From Ambrosia x helenae (lineage: Eukaryota; Streptophyta; Magnoliopsida; Asterales; Asteraceae): a stretch of DNA of 64,000 nucleotides. The notes under the pieces are model-generated. The model did not search any database. It saw only the letters and a program-made list of their open reading frames with translations, and was not told where the DNA came from. Both the position numbers and the translations under genes were made by a program. The DNA lies in contig JAUTDX010002199.1 in assembly GCA_030844895.1 (NCBI GenBank), forward strand, positions 1 through 64,000, read 5' to 3'. Of the stretch, positions 23,423 through 34,626 are shown in pieces (position 1 is the first letter of the stretch; every line of letters starts with the position of its first letter).

Positions 23423-24482
23423 GCAGTTGAAAATGAGCCTGCATACTGGCAAGGAATTTCTTCAGCACTTGCATTGTGGTAAGCATACACTTTTTAATCA
23501 CAAATTGTTAGTTAACATGCTATTTTAATTGTTCAAAATAACTATGTTGTTTTCTTTACTTACTATAGACATCCATTACATTCATATTATCAATTGTAGG
23601 TGAAATTGTTGCGTTTACATGGATCTTATCAGCTTAGGAACTTGTGAGGTTTGTAGTTAAATACTTTTCTAGAGTAATAATTTTGATGTCGTTCAATGTT
23701 GAGTGTATTAATGTCATTTATGTTATAGACAGAGAATGGACTTGTAGAAGCAGTTGCAGTTCTAGTATCAAAAATGCCACACATGCGTGCAGATTTACCA
23801 CTTGGAAAGGTAGGTGAATGTTATAATAACAAGTTTGATTTTATGAGGGTAAGGAGCTTAATCAATATACACTATAATTAACTTTCCAAATAAAGATTTT
23901 TTATGAAATAAGTATGTTAATACCTGCTAGGTTGAACTGTATATTGCTCACTTTCTATATATCAGGCCCTTTACTTCGGTCAGTAGCCTTATATTGCACA
24001 TAAGTTCATTAGAGCTAAATAATCGTTAACTCATAATTTCTCAGTGAGTTAGAGCATTCACAGTAGCTCCCCCATTTTATGTGAGTATGCCCCTAAAATT
24101 ATATGGGGTGGGTGTGAGTGGTTGTGAGTGAAGAAAAATGGGGAATCTACTGTCGATCGATATAATTGGGGTTACTTGGGAATCTTTTGAGGAAAACTGG
24201 AAGGTGTATTTATTTTTTAGTATTTGTTGAAAGTAGTTGTGAGTGGAGGAGAGAGAAACTGTAATGATTTTTAGTGTAATATGTGGTTGTGATTGGTTGT
24301 GAGGGAATGGGGATAGGGAAGCTAGTGTGAATGCTCTTATGCCAGTAAACATATGGTTTTTATGTGTGTAGGGTTTAGAAAGTACGTATGTCGTAGCCCA
24401 AAAATGCATCCAGTTGAAACCTATTTCTACTCCCCATAAGCTCATGAGGCTTATGCTTGGGATTCTTGAAGAAAATACAGAG
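23423..24482 (+). pseudogene. Captured NUP85-like nucleoporin exon fragments
   Basis: Four exon-like blocks with AG/GT borders: 23423-23478 (NEPAYWQGISSALAL), 23600-23648 (VKLLRLHGSYQL), 23729-23809 (ENGLVEAVAVLVSKMPHMRA) and 24372-24482 (VVAQKCIQLKP...LMRLMLGILEENTE). Their order and wording fit plant NUP85 (NUP75), an outer-ring component of the nuclear pore. The second block ends in an in-frame stop and most of the protein is absent. It lies in the same orientation just after the membrin fragments, so two unrelated genes are joined in one transposon. The identification is from memory of the family, without a search. Confidence 0.6.
24052..24336. mobile_element. Tourist-like (PIF/Harbinger) MITE
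   Basis: 285 bp with inverted ends GAGCATTCACAGTAGCT and AGCTAGTGTGAATGCTC, flanked by TTA on both sides (24049-24051 and 24337-24339). It sits in an intron of the NUP85-like fragment. No ORF. Confidence 0.8.
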
Positions 24483-24611
24483 GTAATGATTGGTCTGAAA
24501 CACTTTACTTTACATAAATGGGGCATCTTATAGTTCATTTTTTCCAGGTCGTATTGGCTTAGTGCTCAAGATCATTTGGTCCTTGGTATGATAATATTCA
24601 TTTTTTTATTA

Positions 24612-25653
24612 TTCCTTTTTTATTTATCATGTATGCTATTATGGTGCAGATGGGCTTTCCTCAGGTTTGGTGTGACTGGATCAAAGGGATTCTTGTGTCA
24701 GCTCGAGTGGTTGTTCTTGTAAATGGATCACCAACTTTTGAATTCAATTGTGAGAAGGGCCTTAGACAAGGTGACCCTCTTTCTCCATTCCTATTCTTGA
24801 TTGTTATGGAAGTTCTATCATGGATGCTGGACAAGGCGAAAGAGGTTGGAGATTTCAAGGGGATTAATTTTAATAATAACGAGGAAGATATTTCTCACCT
24901 TTTTTACGCAGACGATGCACTCATTTTGGGTGATTGGTCACGTGAAAATCTTGAGAATACGCCTAAGATGTTACGTGTGTTTTACTTGTGCTCGGGCTTA
25001 TGGATCAATCTTCATAAATCTAATTTAATTGGGGTCGGTACTGAAGTCGCTAAGGTGGACAACATGATGGCGATTTTGGGATGTAAAAAAGCTTATTTTC
25101 CTTTTGTGTATTTAGGAATCAAGGTGGGAGCTAACATGTCTTAGATTAACAATTGGACCTCGATCATTGATGTGGTTAAGGCTAGACTTGCCTCTTGGAA
25201 AGCAAAGACTTTGTCGATAGGAGGAAGATTAATTTTTATCAAAGCGGTGCTCGAAAATCTTCCTATTTATTACTTTTCGCTATATAAGGCTCCTTCGGCG
25301 GTAACGGAATGTATTGAAGCCATCATGAGACGTTTCTTGTGGGCGGGGTCTTCGGAGGAGAAAAAAATTCCTTGGGTGGATTGGGAAATTATTACAAAAT
25401 CTAAGAAAGAGGGAGGCTTAGGAGTTAATCGCTTGCAAGATACTAACGAAGCGCTTCTTCTGAAATGGACGTGGCGTTTCAAAAAAGAAGAGGATAGTTT
25501 ATGGAAAAGAGTCGTTGTTGGATGCTATGGTTCTAGTAGAACATGGACGATGCTTCCATGTAGTTCGTCGGCGAGTAGTTGTTGGAAACGGATTGTTGAA
25601 GTCGGCGAGTGCGGTGTTTTTGGTTGAATTAAATTTACCTTTCAAAAAAAAAA
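24612..25653 (+). mobile_element. 5'-truncated LINE, reverse-transcriptase fragment
   Basis: The frame gives MGFPQVWCDWI, GLRQGDPLSPFLFL and a YADD active site (LFYADDALILGDW), then FPFVYLGIKVGAN, characteristic of plant L1-type reverse transcriptase. A TAG at 25142 interrupts the frame, which then continues in phase (ASWKAKTLSIGGRLIFIK...) to 25627. A run of about 10-11 A at 25643-25653 is the poly-A tail. The 5' boundary is approximate and I found no target duplication. It appears to have inserted into the NUP85-like fragment. Confidence 0.85.
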
Positions 25654-25830
25654 TTGGAGGTAGGATGATTGCCCATGCTACAGAGTTGCAGACAGCAGTG
25701 GGAAAATGTTTCTACTGCTGCTTATAAGGTCGTAGTCTAGACACTATTATTTTCAAGTAAAATTGTATTTTTAAGTCTCCACGAATGTATCGACACAATA
25801 TTTTATGAAATATTTTTTATCTTATTAATA

Positions 25831-26235
25831 TATAGAGTAAAGATCAAATACATATAGTTTTTTTGTAAGAACTGTGAGAATCAAAGGGGGTAAAAAAAAT
25901 TTATTTTTTTTTTTTAGAATTTTTTTTTTCCCATGTGCTTAAACATTCTTTCTAGATGAATAATACAAAAAAAAATTTTAAAAAATTTTTTTTTTTAGTG
26001 TAATTACGTCATTAAGGTAAATACATTAGTTTACACTAGAGTAATTATGTAATTACTCTACACGTAATTACTCTACACCAAAAATTTTTTTTTTTTTTTT
26101 TTTAGTTTTCAATACTATAATACATGTTTAACAATATGGGGAAAAAAATTTTTAAAAATTTTTTTTTTAAAAAATACCCTCCTTTGATTCTCACAGTTCT
26201 TACCAAAAAAAGCTATTTGTACCGGATATTTCCTC

Positions 26236-26240
<5 letters not shown>
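25831..26240. mobile_element. (TA)n-bounded hairpin element E1
   Basis: Inverted ends of about 55 bp share GTAAGAACTGTGAGAATCAA and its complement (25868- and 26190-). The outer ends abut TA tracts, including a (TA)n of about 40 bp at 26238-26278. Internal sequence is A/T-rich. No ORF. Confidence 0.7.
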
Positions 26241-26276
<36 letters not shown>

Positions 26277-26281
<5 letters not shown>

Positions 26282-27522
26282 TAGAGGATCCGGTAGGAAA
26301 ATTGATTTGTGTAGGAAGTGTAGGAAAGAATTATAACCTTTGGATCAAAATTAGAGATCAAGGATAATTAAGTAAACTTAACATAAAATTAAGTTATGGA
26401 AAGCCTAAAATTATGGGATTTAAACTTATTGTTTTTATAATCCATCTTTCATTGATTTTTATAATCCATCATTTTTTACTAATTAAGTAAAGATTTTTAA
26501 TCCATCTTTCATCGATTTTTAGTGTTCCGATTATACCACAATTTTTCCGAGTCCGTTTCAATTATGACAGTGTTAGTTGGCATAAGTTATGGAAGACGAT
26601 TCGGTTGGCAGTGTTTTATATTGTTACAACAGTGTTGTATATGTTAAAAGTGTTTTATAAAGTATATGCAATCTCTGTAAAACACTCCTATTGTATGATC
26701 AGATTTGTAGTTTAGTGTGTTTTAAATTATGGTGGTAACGTTTGTTGATTATTTTTATGGAGTATTTTTTATATTGTTGTGGTTTAAGTAGTTAAATATG
26801 TATTTTTGTTTATTAGTGTTATAATTCAGTCGAGAATCATGTTTGTCACCCTTTTTTATAGTAACATGTTTTTAGTATTCTGAAGTCATGTTTAATAGTG
26901 TTTTAACGAATGGTTTGCTTGGTTACAAAAAATGTGATGTATTTTTTTATTAATGTTTTTTTAATAATGCTTTTAGAAGAGTGTGATATAACAACGATTG
27001 TTATTTTAAAAGAGTAGTTGTTTATTGTAGTTAAGTAGTGTTTTATAATGTAAATGGTATAAGTAGTGTTTTATAATGTAAATGGTATTGGCAATAGTGT
27101 TTTATATCATTACAGCAGTGTTGTATATCGTTACAGCAGTGTTTTATATCGTAAATATATTCAGTAAGCATGGTAGGCACTGTGTGTGAGGTTTGTTGAT
27201 TGTGTTTTGTCGGTTGTATTGAGATTATATGAAATTTGATTGAACATGTGTGGAGAGAGAGAAAAGATTGTGTTAGTTATTGAGAGTGAGTAAAATTAGG
27301 AGATAATAAAACTTCCTTAATTTAAAACACACAAAATGACTATCATAACCCTTGATAAAACACACATTAGACATTTTTGCCCTTATCAATAAAGATAATT
27401 AATTATAATTAAAACACCTTTATGTTTTTAATCTCATCCATCCATTTTAATATCCAAGGGCTCATAACACTTCCTACCTTTCCTACACAAATCAATTTTC
27501 CTACAGGAACCTTACCCTATAT
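26277..27522. mobile_element. (TA)n-bounded inverted-repeat element E2
   Basis: The left end has GTAGGAAAATTGATTTGTGT and the right end its complement (27484-27504). TATAGG and CCCTATA sit at the outer edges, within TA tracts. Internal sequence has repeated CAGTGTTTTATA and TTTTATAATGTAAATGGTAT words (27040-27170). About 1.25 kb without coding capacity. Confidence 0.75.
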
Positions 27523-27545
27523 ATATATATGTTTTTTGAAATAGA

Positions 27546-27584
<39 letters not shown>

Positions 27585-27590
<6 letters not shown>

Positions 27591-27986
27591 AAAGGATAAT
27601 GTGGAAACCCTTGTTATATGGTAAACTTTGGAAACTCTAACTTCCCAATTTTTTTTGAAAAAAATAGGGCATGTAATACACATGATTGTAAGCATTTTGA
27701 GCCAAAAAAATCAAAAAAGCGCCGAGTAGTTTTTTTTTTAAAAAAAAATAATGTTCTGACTAACACATGTTAAGCGAAACTAACACGTGTTAACCATTTG
27801 TTACCCGAAGACGGTTTCTTATTTTTTAAAAAAAAATGGCTCGGCGCTTTTTCCATTTTTTGGCCCAAAAATGCTTAAAATCATGTGTATTACATACCCT
27901 AAAATTTTCATATAAAAAAAGTCGGGAAGTTAGAGTTTCCTGAGTTTACCATATAACAAGGGTTTCCAATATAACCTTATACTATA
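27585..27986. mobile_element. (TA)n-bounded hairpin element E3
   Basis: About 400 bp. The first 60 bases (GGAAACCCTTGTTATATGGT, GGAAACTCTAACTTCCC) are repeated in inverted orientation at 27920-27975. Outer edges are TATAGGGAAAGG and CCTTATACTATA in TA tracts. The interior also has a second inverted pair around GGCGCTTTTT and GCCGAGTAGT, so the whole element can fold on itself. Confidence 0.75.
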
Positions 27987-28000
27987 TATATATATATAGG

Positions 28001-28496
28001 TGACGAGGTAGGGCCCAGTCCAACCAAACTGGCCCATACCTACAACATGTCATATGGCCCAATGAGTAAGGCCCAATGACCACACACAATCCGGCATTGA
28101 TTAATAACGAACATCTTCTAGAAAGAAGTGAAGGGGTAAAGCATAACTGCCAGCCCGATAAATATGAATATAAGAGATATGTCTTATCTCCGAGGAAAGT
28201 GGAACAACTAAAGAGAAGAAGGCGGTTACGCATCATGGGAGGTTGAGAACTCCTCAAGTATAAATAGGGGCGCAGGTAAAACTTATGATGCATTCACAAA
28301 ATACTCTACACTTTTATAATCGCTTAAAAGCCATACTTATTCTCACGCCGGAGGGTGGTCACAGGAAAACCCCCAATCCTGTGACGAGTCCTAACGGTGT
28401 TCTGTTTTGTAGCTAGACCGGTCCCGTTCGATCAGGTCAAAAGGAGTTTCTTGTCTTGTCCAGAAGACTGGTTCCCCTCAGGTACTTGTTTCTTCA
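28001..28496 (+). repeat. 5' LTR of element B
   Basis: Begins TGACGAGGTAGGGCCC and ends TACTTGTTTCTTCA. TATA box TATAAATAGG at 28259-28268, so transcription should begin roughly 25-35 bases downstream. Confidence 0.95.
28259..28268 (+). promoter_or_regulatory. TATA box of element B 5' LTR
   Basis: TATAAATAGG within the LTR; the identical copy in the 3' LTR is at 38694-38703. A typical plant core promoter for the genomic retrotransposon RNA. Confidence 0.75.
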
Positions 28497-28497
28497 T

Positions 28498-28515
28498 TGG
28501 CGCCATCCGTGGGAC
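28498..28515 (+). other. Primer-binding site of element B
   Basis: TGGCGCCATCCGTGGGAC, one base after the LTR. Same class as in elements A and C. Confidence 0.85.
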
Positions 28516-28554
28516 GGAAACTAGACAAAGAATCATTCTTTTTCACCTGACAGA

Positions 28555-30737
28555 ATGGCATCGCAGCCGAATCCTCAGTTCACAGCACAACCTAATGCGT
28601 CCCAAAACCCACCGGTAACTACTGAAGAGGAAGATCGCATCTCTGAGGAATCGGTGGATGAAGAGATAGAGATGGAGCCTCCGGGTTTCCCACCTAGAGA
28701 GCAACATAATGAAAACGCGGCAGCCCAAGGAAGACCTTCAGGAACCCGACGGCAAGGTTAAACCCTACGGCGCCGCCTTTCCCGTCACCAGTTCCTGCAG
28801 CAACTTACACCAGGCCCATTGTGCACACTACGATGGGTGGAAGGTCACGCCCTCCCACGTCCTCCATGCCTTGGACGACGGCCGCGGCCACGCTCCCGCT
28901 ATTCTCGGCAGCCATGACGGCATCAATGATGTCGTCACCAATGGCGACTCTTATGAATCCAGCATATGCACCTTACACTCCCGTGACGCCTGGGAATCAA
29001 CCATATATGCCATATTACCCCATGCATCCCTACGGTTATATGTATCAACCGACAGGCGCTAGTCCGTACTCATACCCCTATCCGTATATGTATCCCCCAG
29101 TGGCACCAATGACAGGATGGGGAGGACTGGCTCCTCCAGCGACTCAGGCCCCGGGGACGCGCCTGGATGAGGTTCGAACCAGGCTAACGTATGATGCAAC
29201 ACCGGCAGACCCGTCGGCACCTCCGGCGGGAATCGGTCAAACACAGCAGCCCGTGAATAGCCAACCCCCGGATCGAACTGTTCAGTTGGAACAATGGGGA
29301 GAAAGGAACGAACGAGAAAATCCCAGAGATGAAGAAGAAGATGATCTCACTAAACCGTACCGTCCACCGGCTATGGTTACTTATTCAAAGTTGGCACCAA
29401 GAATCGCTAATGCCCCGCTCCCAAAGAATTTGAAGCTGTCCTCTACTATGGGAAAGTATGATGGAACGGGGGACCCCGATGACCACTTAAGCATATTCGA
29501 AGCTGCAGTACGTTCCAAGGACTGGCCCATGCAAGCGTTTTGCCATATGTTTATACAAACCTTGGTCGGCGCAGCCAGAGTCTGGTGGGATAGTCTACCC
29601 CCCGGGTCTATTGCAAATTGGAGAGAAATCGTGCAAGGATTCTCCCAGCAATTCAGTCAGCAGAAGAGGCACACAAAGTATAGAGACGAAGTCATGCATA
29701 TCCGACAACGAGATAATGAAACAGTAGAAAACTTTATCGTCAGGTTCAATAGAGAGAGGTTGCAAATCCCCGGTCTCACCGAGGAACTGGCATGCACGGC
29801 ATTCACAATGGGAGTAAACGACGACGGCCTGTTAAGAAAACTCCACGTCCCGAAAGGATACCCACAGACTATGGACGAGATGATGACCATAGCGAAGGCA
29901 TATGTTAAGCAAGAGAAATCCATAGCCATGAACCATGCAGTAAGAAAGAAGCAAGAATCCGCTAAAGTTTCTGATTCCCACGACAACAAGGAACACCGAG
30001 GTGGTCGAAACCGAGGAAGAACAGAGTCATCCAGCCAACCTTATTCCAGGAATGACAGGAAAGATGACAGGCGGGACGATCGCCGAAGATCTGACAGACC
30101 CCGCGACACCTTCACGGGTAAAGGGGAAAGCCAATCAAAGTCCAGGCAGGAGTACCCTGATCTGTCAAAAACGCCGTCCCAAATACTGGAGTCGGAAGAT
30201 TTGAGGCTCAATGCTCCGAAGCCACTCAAAGATTCACCGTCACAAGACAAGTCCAAGTACTATTCCTACCATAAAGGCGTTGGGCACGACACGGATGATT
30301 GTTTTCAGTTGAGAAGACAAATCGAGTATTTTGTCAGGTCTGGAAAATTGGCCCACCTACTGAAGGACGTAAAGACGGGTCCCTCGTCTGGAGGTGGCGA
30401 CAAGGCCGCGGGTAAAAAGCCGTGGGAAATCAACATGGTCCGGGTGGAATCCAGGTTCAGCAAGAAACGAACATTCGAGCGCTTCGAGCCGTGGATGGAA
30501 GCGGTCATGACAGTTCCGCCACATTACAAAGTGTTAAGTATGGAAGCTCTGGTAATAGCTGCCGCCGTCGGCGACTACAGCATGAGAAGAATACTCGTAG
30601 ACACTGGCAGCTCCGAAGATTTAATATACGAGCCTTGTTTCGGAAGAATGCGGCTAGAAGACCAGAAAATGCTGGAACCAGCACGCGGCCCGGTAAGGGG
30701 GTTCACAGGTGAAAGCGTAGAGCCTTGGGACAGCTGA
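28555..30737 (+). CDS. Gag and protease start of element B, with frameshift
   Basis: An ATG at 28555 follows the primer-binding site. The first 69 codons (acidic, Pro-rich) end at a stop at 28761, and the frame resumes in the ORF at 28821, so one shift is implied. The gag domain has YDGTGDPDDHLSIF, CHMFIQTLVGAARVWW and the PQTMDEMMTIAKAYV block. A zinc-knuckle-like GHDTDDCFQLRRQIEY follows an Arg/Asp-rich stretch. The retropepsin site ILVDTGSSEDLIY lies near 30590. A one-base loss near 30723 ends the frame, and the rest of the protease continues from 30793. Confidence 0.85.
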
Positions 30738-31200
30738 CGTTCCCGTCACCATAGGCGACGGCCGCCGAGAAAGAACCATACTTGTTACCTTTTTGGTGAT
30801 TCCAGCAGACTCACAATATAATATGATCATCGGCCGCTACACGTTGGGCCGAATAGATGCTTTGGTCTCAACGGCTAGAGGGTTTCTGATGTTCCCGACC
30901 CCCCAAGGGGTGGCAACCGTGTCTGGCGACAAAGTTTGTGCAACAATTGAGCAAAAGTCGTGTCACCAAGCCCCCTCAGGGCTCAGGGGTCCAGAGAGAT
31001 GGGTCCTGAATGCCGATCACCCAGAGCAAACAGTATTGATTAGCGATACCTTGTCACCATCGGCCACAGAGAAACTGAAGCAAGTGTTGAAGAAGAACCT
31101 AGATGTCTTTGCATTCAAACATGCAGACATGACAGGAATCTCAAGATCAAAGGCAGAACACAAGCTATCAATCTTCCCGTCAGTCAAGCCAATAACCTAA
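30738..31200 (+). pseudogene. Protease C-terminal part and linker of element B
   Basis: Continues the protease after the shift: VIPADSQYNMIIGRYTLGRI, then PTPQGVATVSGD and the linker DMTGISRSKAEHKL that precedes reverse transcriptase in this lineage. It ends at a TAA at 31198, where a CAA-to-TAA change is likely from comparison with element A (PVAQKKRS). Confidence 0.8.
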
Positions 31201-32438
31201 AAAAGAAGGAGCATGGCCCCGGATAGAAGGGCCACGGTGGTTCAAGAGGTAAAAAAGCTAGAAGAGGCAGGCATCTTGCGGAAAACCAAGTATCACACCT
31301 GGGTGGCAAACCCAGTGATGGTGCGGAAGCATGATGGAACATGGCGCATGTGCGTCGATTACAAAGACCTCAATAAGGCCTGTCCGAAGGATGCATACCC
31401 GTTACCCGAGATCGACCTCAAGGTGGACTCCCTCTCACCATTCAAGTTCAAATGTTTCTTGGACGCGTATAAGGGTTACCACCAGATCAAGATGGCTAGG
31501 GAAGATGAAGACAAGACCGCATTTCATACCGACGCGGGCATCTACTGCTACACTAAGATGCCCTTCGGATTGAAAAATGCTGGAGCAACATATCAGAGGT
31601 TGATGGATCAAGCGTTCGAAGGCCAGATCGGAAGGAACCTGGAGGTTTATGTTGACGACTTAGTCATCAAAAGCAGCAATGAAAGCAATATGATCGCGGA
31701 CATCGAGGAAACTTTCAAGAAGCTCCGCGAGTACAACATTAAACTGAATCCGGGAAAGTGTTCGTTTGGGGTTGAAGAGGGGAAGTTCCTGGGAGTAGTA
31801 GTCACCAAAGACGGCTTCCGGGTAAACCCAGAGAAGGTGTCAGCGATTCTCAACATGCCATCACCTAAAACACTGAAAGAAGCACAGACCTTGAATGGAC
31901 GGTTGGCAACCATAAATCGTTTCTTAGCACGGCACGCGGAGCGATCCTTGCCATTCATATCCACACTGAAAGACTGCCTCAACAAAAACAAGTTCAAATG
32001 GACGGCGGAAGCAGAGAAAGCATTCCAAGAGATGAAGACGTTCGTGAGCAACTTACCCACACTCACGGCCCCCAAGCAAGATGAGACGTTGAAGATGTAT
32101 CTGGCCGCAGGCAGTCATGCGGTTAGCGCCGTCCTCTTGGTAGAAAGAAGCGGGGTCCAGACCCCATCTATTATATCAGCCGGGTCCTCGCGGATCCAGA
32201 AACCAGGTACCCAATGTTGGAAAAATTGGTCCTGGCCCTGGTTCACGCATCCCGCCGGCTGCGCCGCTATTTCCAGGCACACAAAGTCGAAGTGCTAACC
32301 AATTTCCAGATAGCACAAGTGATAAACAGACCGGAAGTATCGGGAAGACTCGCCAAGTGGGCAATTGAATTGGGAGCAATGGATATAGTCTTCAAAAAAC
32401 GAACATCGGTGAAAGAAAAGTCATCGCCGACTTCATAA
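31201..32438 (+). CDS. Reverse transcriptase-RNase H of element B, with frameshift
   Basis: All reverse-transcriptase blocks are present: WVANPVMVRKHDGTWRMC, DLNKACPKDAYPLPEID, FLDAYKGYHQI, MPFGLKNAGATYQRLMD, the active site YVDDLVIKS, and KCSFGVEEGKFLG. The RNase H connection (YLAAGSHAVSAVLL) follows. One base is missing in a CCCC run near 32163. The frame then continues at 32214 (LVLALVHASRRLRRYF, WAIELGAMDI) up to another break near 32414. Confidence 0.9.
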
Positions 32439-32470
32439 CAGAAATCCCCGCGGGAGAAGAAATACCGGAA

Positions 32471-33049
32471 ATGAGCAACGGACCGCCCCAGGGAGAAGAA
32501 GTGGATGAGCCGGCATGGCAACTATATACTGACGGCTCATCAAACAGCAAGGGGGCAGGAGCCGGCCTCTTGCTGGTCAGTCCAGATGGGGCCAGATTCC
32601 TGTATGCCCTACGGTTCGAGTTTGAGTGCTCCAATAACCAGTCCGAATACGAAGCACTCTTGGCAGGTATGAGGATGGCTCTATCGCTCGGGGCAAAGAG
32701 AGTAGATGCCCACGTCGACTCTCTCTTGGTGAATAACCAGGTTAATGAATCATATGAAGTCCGGGACGACACACTGTCAAAGTACTTAGAGAAGACGAAA
32801 GATTTGATGTCAAAGTTCCAGAAGATAACATTGATACATGTCCGGCGGCACCGAAACGACATAGCTGACGCCCTCAGCAAATTGGCATCATCCGGTACTA
32901 AGGAAGACGTCCACATCGAGACCCTCAAGCACCCGTCTACCCAGGAGGCGACAATACATAGCGTGCACGCGGCGGAGGTCTGTTGGATGACACCGATACA
33001 ACAATATCTGGAACACGGCATACTCCCTGAAAGCAAGGGGAAGCCCTGA
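32471..33049 (+). CDS. Second (archaeal-type) RNase H of element B
   Basis: LYTDGSSNSKGAGAGLLL, SEYEALLAGMRMAL, VDSLLVNNQV and NDIADALSKLAS provide the D-E-D-D catalytic pattern. This extra domain between the first RNase H and integrase is diagnostic for Tat-lineage elements. The frame ends at a stop at 33047, probably after the loss of a G in the run at 33037-33040. The integrase frame starts 30 bases on. Confidence 0.9.
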   Translation: MSNGPPQGEEVDEPAWQLYTDGSSNSKGAGAGLLLVSPDGARFLYALRFEFECSNNQSEYEALLAGMRMALSLGAKRVDAHVDSLLVNNQVNESYEVRDDTLSKYLEKTKDLMSKFQKITLIHVRRHRNDIADALSKLASSGTKEDVHIETLKHPSTQEATIHSVHAAEVCWMTPIQQYLEHGILPESKGKP

Positions 33050-33078
33050 AGGTCCGCACCAAAGCCGTACAATATGAA

Positions 33079-34212
33079 ATGCAAAACGGTGTCTTGTACA
33101 GGAAGTCTTACCTGGGTCCGTCCTTGCGGTGTGTGTCCCCGTCAGAAGCAAAATTCCTTGTTGAAGAAATCCACGCGGGCACCTGCGGTATACACGCTGG
33201 ACCAAGGGCAGTGGTAGCCAAGTTAACAAATGCAGGATATTATTGGCCGGGTATGCATAACATGGCAGTAGAAATATTACAGAAGTGCATCAGTTGTCAG
33301 AGGTACGCTCCACATACTCTCCGGCCTAAAAATGATTTGATCCCCGTCACGGCGGCCTGGCCGTTTCAAAAGTGGGGGGTAGACTTGGTGGGACCATTCC
33401 CCCCGGCACCGGGGAAGTTAAAGTATCTGGTGGTTGCTATTGACTACTTTACAAAATGGGTCGAGGCAAAGCCATTGTCCAAGATCGAAGCGGTAAACAT
33501 CAAGAAATTCCTATGGGAACACATCGTGTGCAGGTTTGGGGTCCCACTGTACTTAGTCAGCGACAATGGGACTCAATTCGCAGATAGGTCGCTGCAAGAC
33601 TGGTGCAAGGAACTCCAAATCCAGCAAGTTTTCACATCCGTTGCCCACCCGCAAGGGAACGGACAGGTAGAGAGAGCGAATAGAAGTATACTTGACGGGA
33701 TCAAGAGAAGACTGGACGCCGAAGGCAAGTCCTGGGTCGACCAATTGCCACACGTCCTGTGGGCTCACCGAACCATGCCAAAAACAAGCACCGGTGAAAC
33801 ACCATTTAGTTTAACAGACGGATCAGAAGCAATGATACCGGTAGAAGCCATGGTCCCGTCACAACGAAGAAGCAACGGCGGTGAAGATAATGAACAGCTG
33901 CTACGTGAGAACCTTGAACGGATTGAAGAGCGCCGCGATACTGCCTGCATCAACGAAGCCAGGTACAAGAAACTGTTGGAAAAGTACTACAACAAACGGG
34001 TGCTTGAAAAATCCTTCAAGGTTGGAGAATTGGTGATGCGAGACAACGAAGCGAGCAGATCTCAACCCCAGGGCAAGTTGGGTCCTAACCGGGAAGGGCC
34101 ATATGAAATAGCAGAGGTGCTGGGAAAAGGGGCCTACTCCTTGAAACAACTCACAGGAGAACCCATCCCGCGCACCTGGAACGCCGCCCAGCTCAAAAAA
34201 TGTTATGTTTAG
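33079..34212 (+). CDS. Integrase of element B
   Basis: 377 codons in the open frame. It has the H2C2 zinc finger (H in EEIHAGTCGIHAGP, CISCQ), the DDE core (GVDLVGPFPPAPGKLKYL, VSDNGTQFADRS, GNGQVERANRSI) and a C-terminal region (VGELVMRDNEASR, GPYEIAEVLGKGAY) ending KKCYV. Apart from the upstream shift the domain is uninterrupted. The enzyme joins the cDNA to the chromosome; the 5-bp ATAGG duplication reflects its staggered cut. Confidence 0.95.
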   Translation: MQNGVLYRKSYLGPSLRCVSPSEAKFLVEEIHAGTCGIHAGPRAVVAKLTNAGYYWPGMHNMAVEILQKCISCQRYAPHTLRPKNDLIPVTAAWPFQKWGVDLVGPFPPAPGKLKYLVVAIDYFTKWVEAKPLSKIEAVNIKKFLWEHIVCRFGVPLYLVSDNGTQFADRSLQDWCKELQIQQVFTSVAHPQGNGQVERANRSILDGIKRRLDAEGKSWVDQLPHVLWAHRTMPKTSTGETPFSLTDGSEAMIPVEAMVPSQRRSNGGEDNEQLLRENLERIEERRDTACINEARYKKLLEKYYNKRVLEKSFKVGELVMRDNEASRSQPQGKLGPNREGPYEIAEVLGKGAYSLKQLTGEPIPRTWNAAQLKKCYV

Positions 34213-34227
34213 TTCGAACTAAGAACC

Positions 34228-34367
34228 TTTTTCATTCTCCAGCACATTTAGCGTTAACTGTGTCATAGTCGACCTGTTGGTCCTCACAGCCTATTTGTTT
34301 TTCATTCTCTAGTACATTTAGTGTTAACTGTGTCATAGTCGACCTATTGGTCCTCACAGCCTATTTG
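34228..34367. repeat. 70-bp tandem duplication after integrase of element B
   Basis: Two copies (34228-34297 and 34298-34367) share CATAGTCGACCT and TTGGTCCTCACAGCCTATTT, with four or so differences. They lie between integrase and the end of the antisense ORF. Confidence 0.85.
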
Positions 34368-34626
34368 TATTTTTTATTTAATAAGACGCCTATCACGGCA
34401 ATTTTTCATTAGCAAACAATTACATTACTTATCATATTCCGGGGATTGACACTTCAAAAAACGAAACTCCCCCGCGGTAGGTGGTAGGACTAAAATCCTT
34501 TGCCATAACATAAACAGCCTACCATCAAAAGCGCTATACAAAAATAAGCACACAAGAAGCCACATACGGCCAAGTTGCTACTATTAAAAACCGGCCCGTG
34601 TCATATACGGCCGTCCAGCATAGCTA

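Noticed and set aside
22483..24482. Functional membrin or NUP85 gene
   Set aside because: Only internal exons are present, with in-frame stops, and they lie within CACTA ends; functional copies must be elsewhere.
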